A stretch of DNA of 64,000 bases from Camellia lanceoleosa (taxonomy: Eukaryota; Streptophyta; Magnoliopsida; Ericales; Theaceae). Numbering within the stretch: position 1 is the first letter of the stretch; each line of letters begins with the position of its first letter. Under the pieces are notes generated by a model that worked only from the letters and a program-made list of their open reading frames with translations, was not told the DNA's origin and ran no database searches. Location of the stretch: positions 93,229,044 through 93,293,043 of the forward strand of contig CM045763.1 in assembly GCA_025200525.1 (NCBI GenBank), in the 5' to 3' direction. A program made the position numbers and the translations under genes. Positions 1 through 10,313 of the stretch are shown here, piece by piece.

Positions 1-2
1 AT

Positions 3-295
3 CACGAGTATTGTAATCCAACGGTGGCTGGTGAGTCTCCCTCACTGGAGATGGTTAGTCGGCTGAGATGGAAAGTTATGGTGACGGGCGGTGAGGAAGA
101 CCCATTGGTTGATAGTCAGAAGCAGTTGGTGAAGGTGTTGGAGAAGAAGGGTGTGGAAGTGAGGCTAAGTTTGGGGAGGGAGATCATCACGCAGTGGAGT
201 TGATGGACCCCACAAAGGCCAGTGCAATCTTTGTGATTCTAAGAGATTTCATCTTCAAAACTTGCTCTGTTTCAGTGACTGTGAGTAGATTGTGA
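3..295 (+). CDS. carboxylesterase (CXE, alpha/beta-hydrolase) 3' end, frameshifted
   Basis: This is the C-terminal part of a plant carboxylesterase of the GID1/CXE alpha/beta-hydrolase group; the gene enters from the left edge. One frame begins HEYCNPTVAGESPSLEM and continues with EEDPLVDSQKQLVKVLEKKG, the strand around the catalytic Asp. After about 170 the homology moves to another frame, FGEGDHHAVELMDP, which carries the catalytic His region and runs to a TGA at 293-295. CXE enzymes hydrolyse short-chain esters with a Ser-Asp-His triad; the nucleophilic Ser lies outside the window. The frame change sits beside a TTTGGGGAGGG run and needs a single base, so it is either a sequencing indel or an early lesion. 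The last residues (about SVSVTVSRL) are the normal kind of loose C-terminus. Family assignment is fairly sure; the exact member (CXE15/16-like) is a guess. Confidence 0.65.
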
Positions 296-1185
296 TTTCA
301 TTTTCAATAATGGAAATGCTAATGAACGTGAAAAATAGGATGATTGTGATAGGCAGTTGTCGTTTTTTTTTTTTTTTTTGATTATTTTTTAGAACAATTA
401 GTGGAGGTGCACGTTTTGCATGGTAATTTTATATATATATATATATATATTTGTGATTTTTATGCTGTGTAATAGTTTTACTTTTTGAATCATTTTATTA
501 TTTATTTTGTTAATGTTTAATAGTTATGTTTAGTTTAAAAGGTCCATCAACAAGTTTTTATTGAAAATAAAAAATAAATAAATTCAAAAAATAAATAAAA
601 TCAATTTCTTATAAAAAAAATTCAATGTTACCATAGATCATAGGCGTCACGTTACGTTTATGTAGGTGTCACATTACATTACGTTTATGTAGATATGTCA
701 CGTTACGTTTATATAGGTGTCACGTTACGTTTATGTAGGTGTCACGTTACATTACGTTTATGTAGATGTCACGTTACATTACGTTTATGTAGATGTCACG
801 TTACGTTTATGTAGGTGTCACGTTACGTTACGTTTATATCAATTTCCCTATATATGGTTTTATTATTATTTATGATATTAACAACTAATATTAAGGGTAA
901 ATATGTCAAGAAACTTCCCACAGGACTTATGAGAACATAAGTTTTTTTGTGGGACCAAATGTAGCACAAGTCTCCCTAATAGGACTTCTAAATAATTTTC
1001 CCTTAAATTCATTTGAATTAGAGTTTTTTAATTTTTTTAACTGTTATGAGAGAAAAAGAGAAATAATTATAATTTAGATGTGGTATTTTTATCTTATTGA
1101 TTTTTTAACTTATTTTATCTTTTTATAACTAAATTATCTCATAACTTAAAAAAAAAAAAAAAAAATCTCATGCTAAACGAGGAAT
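296..1185. other. gene-free AT-rich interval
   Basis: This is the 3' flank of the carboxylesterase gene. It has a T17 run at 363-379 and an (AT)n microsatellite at about 430-451. The only structured item is the minisatellite annotated separately. No ORF, RNA gene or splice-supported exon is visible. Confidence 0.6.
644..839. repeat. minisatellite, GTCACGTTACGTTTATGTAG units
   Basis: About eight head-to-tail copies of a 20-27 bp unit with core GTCACGTTACGTTTATGTAG. Some units carry an extra CATTA or GTTA insert (GTCACGTTACATTACG), so two unit lengths alternate. Each unit contains ACGT cores. The copies differ by few substitutions, so expansion is probably recent. Confidence 0.85.
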
Positions 1186-2137
1186 ATCAATTACCAAACA
1201 TGACTAGAAAGCTCTTGATTTGACTCATTTCAATTTTATTGGTTGTCCTGGAATCACTAAAAGAAAAGTGGGTATAAAACACGGAACTTTTTGCGACGAC
1301 GTGTACACTGTCGCAAAAAGTAGTCTTTTGTGACGGCACATAAAGCCGTCTCAAATAATGTTTTCTGCGACGGTAGTTTCCCCATCGCTAATAAGCATAG
1401 AACAAAAAGTCACTTAGCTACGGAAGTATTAGTCGCAAAAAATATTTTTTTGAGACGGGTGAAATTTACCGTCGCAAATAGTGGACATTTGTGACGGGAA
1501 TTCTTTGTCGCAAAAAAAAAACCCTTAATAAAACGGCGTCATTTTATAAATGGATATGATCATTTGTAACAGTTTTGCCATGCCGTCGCAAATAGTTTGA
1601 AATTTCATCTCCCTTCTTCAGCTGAAATGGCGCTCAATCAAATTTCCTAAAATTCCCAAAATCCCTAACACCTTTGTCCCTCAAAACCCCCAAAATCCCT
1701 AACACCACTCTCCCTTAAAACCCCCAAAATCCCAAAATCCCCAAAATTTCTAAATTGAGTTCATGTATCACAATCACAAAGACGAGTTCGACGACGATCT
1801 CTCTCCGTCTCTCGACGAGCGATGACAGTGATGGCTAGTGGTGTTCAAGTTCACCGACGATCACAGCGACGACGGCGAGTGTTCACCGACGATATCTCTC
1901 TCGACGAGCGACGACGGTTAGTGGTGGTGCGGCGACGGCGTATTACGATCTCTCTCTCTGAGCTCAGTCAGTACATATGCTCTCTCTCTCTCTCTCTGTC
2001 TCTCTCTGTCTCTCTCTTTCTCTCTCTTTCGGAAGCCTACAGTAATTTATTTTGGTCACTCATCTTGTATAGAGATTAGGTGCGTTTCTCTCATTGCTAT
2101 GATTCAAAACTGTAATATCTGATTTTGATGTCTTTAG

Positions 2138-2240
2138 GTGCTTAGTACCAAAGTCCCTTCTGAACTGGAGAGGACTGATTGTTGGAGGGTATTCTATCAA
2201 GGTGCTGCATTTCCTACTTTGGCTAGGGCTTTGTCATATG
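2138..2240 (+). pseudogene. orphan exon-like segment inside the CACTA debris
   Basis: A segment bounded by an acceptor-like TGTCTTTAG and a donor-like ATGGTAAGTTGC stays open in one frame. It reads about VLSTKVPSELERTDCWRV followed by FYQGAAFPTLARALSY. The composition is protein-like, unlike the surrounding CT-rich DNA, so it looks like one exon of a host gene caught by the transposon. I do not recognise the family. Confidence 0.35.
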
Positions 2241-2958
2241 GTAAGTTGCTTGTCATATTGAAAACAACTAACCCCTATAAATAATAAATAAATAATTAAA
2301 ATGAAAGAAATAAGAAAAGTAATTCGGCTATCCCATAATTTAGTAATGTGATGTTTTTATTTTGTATGATTGGGAAGCATAAAATCAACCACCAACAAAA
2401 AAAAAAAAAAACATGTGAAAGAAGTTTGATATGGAAGATTCAATTCAAAAAGTGAAGAACAAGTTTTTTAGTTCTTGCATAGTTGTATTTAGCAAGGGCA
2501 ATCCTTATTTGAATAGGGTTTTTGGATTTTGCAGATGTTCTTGGATTATTGTTTGTTTATTATGTCATGTATGTAGAGAGTCAGGAATCGAACTTGAGAG
2601 ATGGATATTGCAAATAAAGAGTTGAAAGTGTTAGAGATTACTGTGGCTAAAAAGTAAGGTAAGCATGGATCAGAGAGCATGGAAGTGTAGGCACAATCTG
2701 TGATGTGATGCATTGATGATCCAATCGGGGAGAGGAGCCCTCCTTTTATTAGAAAAGGGTCTGAGATAACATGAAAATGTAGTACAACTTGTGTTGATAT
2801 AAATCTCGTGTCACGGTTAGGTTAGGACTCGTTTCAGAGTTATATGATAAGGATTTTATTGCCTTGACTTTGTCGGGATGCTGTCCCATTCTGACCAGCC
2901 AAGTCAAGCTGAAACGATGCCCCCCTATTGAGGGAAAGACATTTGCTGACACCTTGAT

Positions 2959-3003
2959 GAACCTAAAACCAGGAGGGAGGTTTGAGTTGTTCTTTCCTAC
3001 CAT
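2959..3003 (-). pseudogene. NAC-domain gene start fragment
   Basis: On the minus strand an ATG at 3003 opens MVGKNNSNLPPGFRF, which closely matches the beginning of the NAC DNA-binding domain (the conserved LPPGFRF of subdomain A). After the last Phe, where NAC proteins continue HPTDEEL, the sequence switches to unrelated codons (IKVSANVFPSIGG and on), although the frame stays open to 2749. It is therefore a 45-bp stub joined to foreign sequence, not a gene. It probably arrived by transposon capture or rearrangement. The match is short, so moderate confidence. Confidence 0.45.
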
Positions 3004-3582
3004 TTTTTTGTTTGAATTAATACCAAACAAATCAAAAGCAAGAAAGGGTAACAATATGGGTTCTAACCCTAGCCAAAAAGTAAAAATAAAAATATGGGTT
3101 AGGTCTAGAAAATAAAAGGACAATATGGGTTCCAATAATTGGGTAGTTCTCCAATCCTTGATTAGCTAAGGGGAGAGGAGAGAGGAGAGAGGAGAGAGAG
3201 GAGAGAGAGGCTTAGAGGAGAGAAAAAAGAAAGGGAGTGTTTGAAATGTTTGAAAGGAGAGGGCTAGGCATTTTATTTGAGAGGGTTTTTTGTCATATAG
3301 TTGGATTACATCACATGGATTTTGGCTTTTTCTTGACTTTGCATAGCTCATTTACAATTGCTCATGATACTTTTTTGTGGTTGTAGATTATGCATCAGAT
3401 GTTCCATTTGGGTTTATATGAATTTATTAGCACTATGAGTAAACATAGTAGTTTTAAGAAAAAGCATTCCTTCAGGGCCGTTTATGATTTCATATAATTA
3501 CCAAAATTAATGGGGTATATGTTAATTATTTTTGGGGTCTAATTTGGTTGAAAGAAAGAATATAGTTTTGACATAACTTTGA

Positions 3583-4012
3583 CATAACTTTTTTTCCTTT
3601 TCAAATTCCATAACCATGTACTTAAACCTTGAGTTTTTTTTTTGGAATATTCTAAAAAAATAAATAAATTAGAGAATAGAATATTCTAAATAAATAAATT
3701 AATTAAAAAATTTGACCCACTTTTCAAATTATTTGAAGAATTAACCCACTTTTAAAATTATCAATTACCAAACATGACTAGAAAGCTCTTGATTGACTCA
3801 TTTCAATTTTATTGGTTGTCCTAGAATGAGTTAATTTTGACAGAACTTTTTTTTTTCTTTTTAAATTTCATAACCATGTACTAAAACCTTGACTTTTTTT
3901 TGGAATATTCTAAAAAAATAAATAAATTAGAGAATGAAATATTCTAAATAAATAAATAAATTAGAGAATTGACCCACTTTTCAAACTATTTGAAAAATTA
4001 GTCCACTTTTAA
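3583..4012. repeat. two-copy direct repeat of about 180-bp units
   Basis: Unit 1 (3583-3759) and unit 2 (3833-4012) share GACATAACTTTTTT / GACAGAACTTTTTT, CATAACCATGTACT, GGAATATTCTAAAAAAATAA and GACCCACTTTTCAAA in the same order. They are separated by the 68-bp sequence that is also found next to the CACTA end at 1186-1254. Confidence 0.75.
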
Positions 4013-5160
4013 AATTATATTTTGAACATGTAATTTCAACTTAAAATTCTATGTTCAAAATGCGTTTTCAAGTCGACATGGATAACGACATGCTAATGCG
4101 ATAAGTTAAAATTGTAGATTGAAAATGAGATTTTAAGTTGACATGACTTTTGTTGTGATGATGTGGCAAGTTGAAATTACATTTTCAACATGCGATTTTA
4201 ACATAAACTCGCATTTTGAAAATGCGATTTTAAATTGTGCAATTACAAAACCCATCCTAAAAATGACATTTGAAATTGAAACTTAGCAAATCCTTGGCAG
4301 ATTGAAATTCCTTTCACTTCAATATTTCTCAACATACATAGCCAAAATATTCATATTATTAATACATATAAATTTTTATTCATGTCAAATCATCACTTTT
4401 GTTTTGTTTTTTGTTTTTTTTTGCCCTTCCTATATATTAAAGTAAATTTTTAAGGACTCCTCAATGTAATATAGTAAATGTTATAATTTTAATATAATTA
4501 CATTGAATTTCCTTATTTTAATTTATATAATACTTAATTTTCATCAATAATTTTTTTATTTATATGGATGAAAAATTAATATTGTCATCATTTTTAAACA
4601 AAATTTTATATTTTATGTTAATAAATTAAGTATGCAAATTAAAATAAGAGAATTCAATGTAATTATGTTAAAATTATACTGTAGTGTTTATTATATTACG
4701 TTAAGGGAGTCCTTATCTTTTCTCAAAATTCACTTAATATATAGGAAGGGAAAAAAAAAGACATATAAGGAATGATGATTTGACATGAATAAAAATTTAT
4801 ATGTACTAAAATAATATGAACAGTTTGGCTATATATGTTAAAAAATGTTGAAGTGAAAGGAATTTCAATCTGCCAAGGATTTGTTGAATTTCAATTTCAA
4901 ATATCATTTTCAGAATAGGTTTTGTAATTTTGCAACTTAAAATCTCATTTTCAAAATACGAGTTTATGTTGAAATCGCATGTTGAAAATGTAACTTCAAC
5001 TTATCGCGTCGTCGCAATAGAAGTCATGTCAACTTGAGATCGCTTTTTCAAGTTGAAATTGCATATTCAAAATGCGATTTTAAAAGTGGGTTAGTTTCCC
5101 AAATAGTTTGAACAGTGGGTCAATTCTCTAATTTGTTTTTTTTTTTTTAGAATATTCCCC
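3895..5160. mobile_element. foldback / long-inverted-repeat element
   Basis: The left arm (about 3895-4440) and right arm (about 4730-5160) are reverse complements over several hundred bases. Examples are GAATTGACCCACTTTTCAAA against GTGGGTCAATTC, and a 35-bp block at about 4287-4321 matching its complement at about 4852-4886. The centre is AT-rich with no ORF. The layout suits a non-autonomous MULE-like or foldback MITE. No target duplication was found because the ends lie in T/A/C homopolymers (C10 at about 5158-5167). Confidence 0.75.
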
Positions 5161-5334
5161 CCCCCCCAAAAAAAAAAAAAAAACCTTCCCTTGTTTTACC
5201 AAATTAACCATTTTTTTTTTTTTTTTTAAATCTATGCCATATTGAACATATTATTTGTCAAGATTTCTTTCAAATTAGCCAAAGCTTTAAGTTTTACACC
5301 TTTTAATGACCTTGGAATTTTTTTTTATACTAAA

Positions 5335-6425
5335 TGTTAGGTTTTTATTCTTGGCAATCCCGTTTGACAAAACTTTTTTTAGTTGTAATTATATTCGATC
5401 TTTTATTTCAATAAGGCTATGAGTTTTAGATGCGAATCCATTTCGAATTGTGCATTTACAGAGGAGTTTATGATCTTAATCCTATCATATTTGCCACTTC
5501 GCTGACTATGTCGAGGATCGAGCTGTCCGATTAGCTCATGGGGTTCAGGCGGCGCTCGCCAAGAGGGTCGAGAGGCAAGTAAAAAGCTAAGTGCTGCAAT
5601 CGTTATTTTTCGCCCGAGCGGCCATTCCTGCGCTCGAGCGGAGATCGCGACCTTTCAGAAGTTTCACTCGCCTACAAAAGTACTAGGAGTTGTATTTTTC
5701 AGCTTGAGTGGCCATTCCTGCACTCAAGCATAGATCTGCTAAAGCGGCCATTTTTGCACTCGAGCGGAGATCGCGGATCTGTTTTTCTATAAATATGTGT
5801 TTCAGTCCGATTTTAAGGTACGACTTCCAGATCTTCTTATTGGGTATTAGGGTTTTCTTCTGGAGTTTCTTTGCTTGTTTCCTTTGATATTTGTGAGAGT
5901 TTCAATCATGAATTGAGTGGATCATATCAAAGGATTTGTTTGTTTTATTTATTCAATACAAAAGAGAGAGTTGTTCTTCAGTAGATTCCGGGAAATTTGA
6001 GCCTGAAGCTTTGGTGGATTCTGAAGTGACTCATCGTCGTGGATTCGACATCAGCATTGTGGATTCAAAGTTGTACAAGACAATTCTGAGTTGCAGACAG
6101 GCTAGAAGAGGTACATAGGGGTCGGTTTGATTCGGCCGTGGATTCACTAAGTAATTGAGAGTACACTTGTATAACTCCTTTATGTCTTCTTAGTGGATTG
6201 TTTTGTGGCTTTTGCCTGTAGTTTTTTATCACAATTGAAAGCGCTCCAATTGTGATTTTTTCACGTAAAATCGTTGTGTCAATTTGTCTTGATTGTTTGA
6301 TTGGGATTGTTATTTACTGCTTAAAATTGATACATAATCACAAATCAATATCTAGGGGATTTTTAAGATTTTTCACTAAATATGCAAATTGACTTAAAAA
6401 ATTATTATTATTATTGCATGCAAAG
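5335..6425 (+). mobile_element. LTR-like repeat, arm A
   Basis: The block starts TGTTAGGTTTTTATTC, has a TATA-like CTATAAATATGTG at about 5787 downstream of GC-rich CTCGAGCGG repeats, and ends with a U5-like stretch (TTTTTTCACGTAAAATCG, then GTGTCAATTTGTC). It is matched in inverted orientation by arm B at 16225-15194 plus 10104-9905. TG start, internal promoter and this U5-like motif fit an LTR better than a DNA-transposon TIR. Arms A and B differ at many positions, so they are old, independently inserted copies or very old TIRs. No protein is encoded. Confidence 0.5.
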
Positions 6426-6426
6426 T

Positions 6427-7525
6427 ATTCTAGAATAATCTTCTGTGTAACATAAATAAATTGAAATAAATTAAACAAATAAAATAAATTACGTTCCGAA
6501 TTTATTTTACTGAATTGAATAAATATTTAAAAATCAAGTCGAGTGTGTAATACTCTATCCTTAAGATAGATTCACCCCGTTACGGTACTTACGGATAAAA
6601 GGCGTCTATCTCTCAGGATACAATGATTTTTACAAATTGTAGTAGCACTTCAAACAATTTGTACGGCGAATAAAAACCTGTGTTCTTACTCTCTGAATTT
6701 TTCCTAAAATAATATGAAGATTATATTATGCAAGAGAGCAAAACTAGAAGGAAAATGAAGAATTTCGGATCTCCCAAATGCTGGAAATGAATATGAATTT
6801 ATAGGCAACAAGGTGACCTTTCAAACTGCCCGAATAGGTAGAAATTTGAAGTGAACATGTGTTGGATTCAAACTGGACAGATAACTGAATCTGTCCAGAA
6901 ACTATCTAGGCAGTTTTGAATTTGAATCTGTCCGAAATTGTATCAACAGATTTAAGACATGTTTGGACTGTTTAATCTGTTGTGGAATTGATCTGAAAGA
7001 GGCACAATTTTTGGACACAAAATTTGAATTCAAATTTAATTTGAAATACAAATAATTTCTTGTAAGAATTTTTGAAAAAATTCAAATAAATTTTGTCTAA
7101 AAAATTAATGTTAGAACCGACCTGACCCACACTCGCGCCTGGATAGATGGTGGTGGCGGTGCGCGTGGTGGTTTGGGCTAAGGTTCACTTTGTCCATAAC
7201 TCCTCCCTTCTACAAACTTGGGATGCCCCTTGGGGCCCAACCCAAGTTAGTACACAAAGAGTTTATAGACTCACAAAAGTTCTCTTAAAATTTCAATGCG
7301 GGACAACCCATTTCAAGGAAACCTATATTTACTTCTTTAATTGTCCATTCCACGAACCCGAAAACGACGTCAACTTCCTATTTACTCATAAATAGTTTTG
7401 ACGAACTGTCTTCACCGTATAACTTGCTATGCGGCAAAGAACACGTTACCTCTTCGGATCCACCTCAAAAGACGTGTGGATCCCACACAATTTTAGACTC
7501 AAAGTTGGCCCAAAAGAAGCCTATA
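6427..7525 (-). mobile_element. solo LTR of the Copia-2 family
   Basis: The reverse complement aligns along its whole length with the LTRs at 44183-45310 and 50419-51579. It shares GGCTTCTTTTGGGCC, ACGTCGTTTTCGGGTTCGTG, TTGGGTTGGGCCCCAAGG, GGACAAAGTGAACCTTAGCC and AGATAGACGCC. No internal retrotransposon sequence is attached, so it is a solo LTR on the minus strand. The segment beside it (6275-6425) is repeated on its other side (7532-7680). Confidence 0.75.
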
Positions 7526-7531
7526 ATTATT

Positions 7532-7680
7532 GTGTCGATTTGTCTTGATTGTTTGATTGAGATTGTTATTTACTACTTAAAATTGATAAAAAATCACAAA
7601 TCAATATCTAAAGAATTTTTAAGATCATTCACTAATATGAAAATTGACTTAGAAAATTATTATTATTGTATGCTAAGTAA
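7532..7680 (+). repeat. second copy of the 6275-6425 segment
   Basis: About 145 bp (GTGTCGATTTGTCTTGATTG to TTATTATTGTATGC) repeats the end of arm A (6275-6425) in direct orientation across the solo LTR. This is far longer than a 5-bp target duplication, so it points to unequal recombination or a repair-associated duplication. Confidence 0.7.
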
Positions 7681-9904
7681 ACTTAAAACCCTTACTGTCT
7701 CATCAGCTTTTGCTATCAAAATTTAAGTTGCAATATCTTAGGGCATTGAATGCTTTGGATGTAGAATTACATTTGCAACAGAATTAGTTCACCAGTTTTT
7801 GAAAAACTGTTGTGTAACAGTGTTTGTAGATTAATATTATCAAAATTATGTTGATGAGGGTGTTTGGAATTTTGTTATAATTAAATTTTTTTTTTTAAAA
7901 GTACATTTAGTCTCTTATCTCACATATATTAAGTAATTATCAAGTCTAAGTCTAACATTTTGTTTGTTCAAGCGTAAAATATTTTCTGTATTTTTTGACA
8001 TTTTGTATAACAAAAAATATAAGTCAATAAAATATAACTTCTGTGATTGGTAGAAAACAAACATATTGACTAGGAAATGTTTTGCATTTTTTAAAGGTAG
8101 ACAACACTTTTTTAGATTAAAATCTTATTAATACCTCCATACTATCACTACGGCCACTGCAGCAGCCCAACCCATCACACCACCACCGCCGGCTCTAGTG
8201 CCTCCAACATTGCACTGTCACTAATACATTAGTTAGTACATTAATTTAAAAGACAATTAATTATAGGAAAACGTTTTATCGAAAAGAAAAATTGTACAAA
8301 ATATTTTTCGTTAGAATATATTTTCTACCAAAATAAACAAGCCTCGAAGAGAAGTGAAAAATAAAACTTTTAACCATTGTTCCAGTATGAGAGTCATAAT
8401 ACTCTAATGTTGTGTTTGGTTGGGAGATTTGAGGAGGGATTTGGAAAAGGAAAGGAAAAAAGTGTGTGAAACTAGGTGAAATATAAGAATATTTTATTCA
8501 TATTTCACCTTCTTTTTTCATTTCCCTTTCTAAATCTCTCTTCAAATTCCCTAATCAAACACAACATAAGTCTTAAATGAAATATATTCTCCTACCTTTT
8601 TCTCCAGCATCGTGCACATAAAATAGAATTTTTATTTTTATTTTTTCAATAATGCACAAAATGTGGTGCCCCATCATTAGATGACTTAAAAACAGAGGAA
8701 ATTTGGATAAAGTAAATGGGCATTGAACATATAATATTGAGTAATGTTATGCAAATAAAAAATTTATATATAATAATATAGTTTATTGTAAATCTTTTAT
8801 TTCAAAATAAAATATTATTGAAAATTAATTTATTTACAATAATGATATTATCATATCATTTTTATAATTTTTTTTTTTTTTGTATATGCAAGGCACTTGC
8901 ATAAGTTCTCAAAACTATATATAAGTTACCTCACAAAATCACATAAATTCTCATAATTGTACATAAATTATAATTCCTTAAATTTTTATGAATTTACTTA
9001 TATATATTTATGAAAACTTATACGATTTTATAAAATAACATATATATATATATATATAAATTTATAAAAATACATATATTATACACTTGTACATTTAAGA
9101 ATTACTCCCTATAATATTTGGTATCAATCAAAGTGAATGAATGTACTGAAGAGAACTGAAAAAAGAGAACAAGTAGTGGCAACCCCACTATGCAATGCCT
9201 CTTTCCACCCAAGTCATCTTGGTGCATCTTCAAGTCATGTCTCACGTCCAATAGTTTGTTGATATTTTGGGCTAGTTTGGTAAATAAAGTTTTAGTAATA
9301 TATATATATATTTGCTTTTTAGAGTAAAGTTATTGCTAAAAAAAAAATAAAATGAGTTTGAAAAATGTCAAAAAAAAATATTTTTGTTATTGAGAAAATT
9401 CAGGTATGGTTTGAATTTTTTTTAGTGAATTATAAATTAAAAAATGCACTAAAACAAAAATTTTAATTATTATCAACTGAAACTAAAAAATTATTATCAT
9501 TTTTTTTAAATGGCTAAAAAGTAATTTTTGTAACAAAAAGCAAATAGAGCCACCCTAAGCACTTTCAAAAAAACGTGTATGTTTTGTCATGTTAAGTTTA
9601 GTTTGTGTCAATGGAAAAATCACCACATGCATTTTAAATATTAAGCTATTGGGTAATGGAAGAGAGAAAGAAATGTCAACCAAACATCAAAAAAAATGTT
9701 TTAAACCTAACCTCCCAACCATTCATCTCACATCGATTGTGAGTTCTTTAGGTCAGGAGTATATGAAGTCTCCGTCTCCAAATGTTAGGTACATTCTTCG
9801 GAGAGTGTGGTGGGTTGGCCTTTACACAATTTTTGTTGGCTATATTTTTTTTGTTATTGTGTGAGCACGGATACAGATGTATTTCCACTTATTTAAAAAA
9901 TAAG
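7681..9904. other. AT-rich interval without a gene
   Basis: Apart from the MITE at 8408-8566, only AT-rich sequence is visible, with (AT)n tracts near 9037-9058 and 9300-9310. The short ORFs here show no family similarity. Confidence 0.6.
8408..8566. mobile_element. Tourist-like (PIF/Harbinger) MITE
   Basis: A 159-bp near-perfect palindrome begins TGTTGTGTTTGGTTGGGAG and ends CCCTAATCAAACACAACA. It is flanked on both sides by TAA (8405-8407 and 8567-8569), the 3-bp target duplication of PIF/Harbinger elements. It has no coding capacity and could be mobilised only in trans. Confidence 0.88.
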
Positions 9905-10104
9905 AATAAATTATATTTGAAAATTTTAAAAATTCTTAAGACATTTATTTGTGATTATGTATCAATTTTAACTAGTAAATAACAATTTCAATTAAACAAT
10001 TAAAGATAAATTGACATAACGATTTTAACGTGGAAAAATCACAATTGGAGTACCTCCAACTGTGATAAAAAATCATAGGTCAAAGCCACAAAATAATTTA
10101 CTAA

Positions 10105-10300
10105 TGTTATGAAAAATAGAGAAAGAAGAGAAAAGAACAACTCTATATATAATTGAATGAATAATACAATAGGAGAAGCCTCTATATATAGGCAGAAAAG
10201 AAACCTAGACAGGTAAGGAGATAGAGATTGAGAGAGATACAAATACATAGAGATTGAGAGAGATACAAATACAAATAAATCAGATAATATACAGCTAACA
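10105..10300 (-). repeat. Copia-1 3' LTR
   Basis: 196 bp. In element orientation it is downstream of the polypurine tract. It contains two copies of AGATTGAGAGAGATACAAAT. It differs from the other LTR only at CCTAGACAGG versus CCTAGCCAGG. Confidence 0.93.
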
Positions 10301-10313
10301 CCCCCCCTCAAGC

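Larger units (their letters stand above)
1255..3565 (+). mobile_element. CACTA (En/Spm) transposon left end with degraded body
   Basis: The terminal motif CACTAAAAGAAAAGTGGG at 1255 follows the plant CACTA consensus. It is preceded by AAT, a possible 3-bp target duplication. From 1285 to about 1600 there are subterminal repeats alternating in strand (TTTTTGCGACGAC, CGTCGCAAAAAG, GTGACGGCA, CCGTCGCAAATAG), typical of CACTA transposase-binding arrays. The start strongly resembles the reverse complement of the right end at 56455, so the two belong to one family. No matching right terminus is visible. The 68-bp sequence just before 1255 recurs at 3760-3827, continuing into sequence like that at 3565, so the element probably ended near 3565 and lost its right end. 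The body holds CT-rich sequence and host-gene scraps but no transposase. Confidence 0.6.

Noticed and set aside
1822..2079. 85-codon ORF rich in Arg then Ser/Leu
   Set aside because: Its second half is translated (CT)n microsatellite and the first half is a GACGACG-type repeat; no family resemblance.
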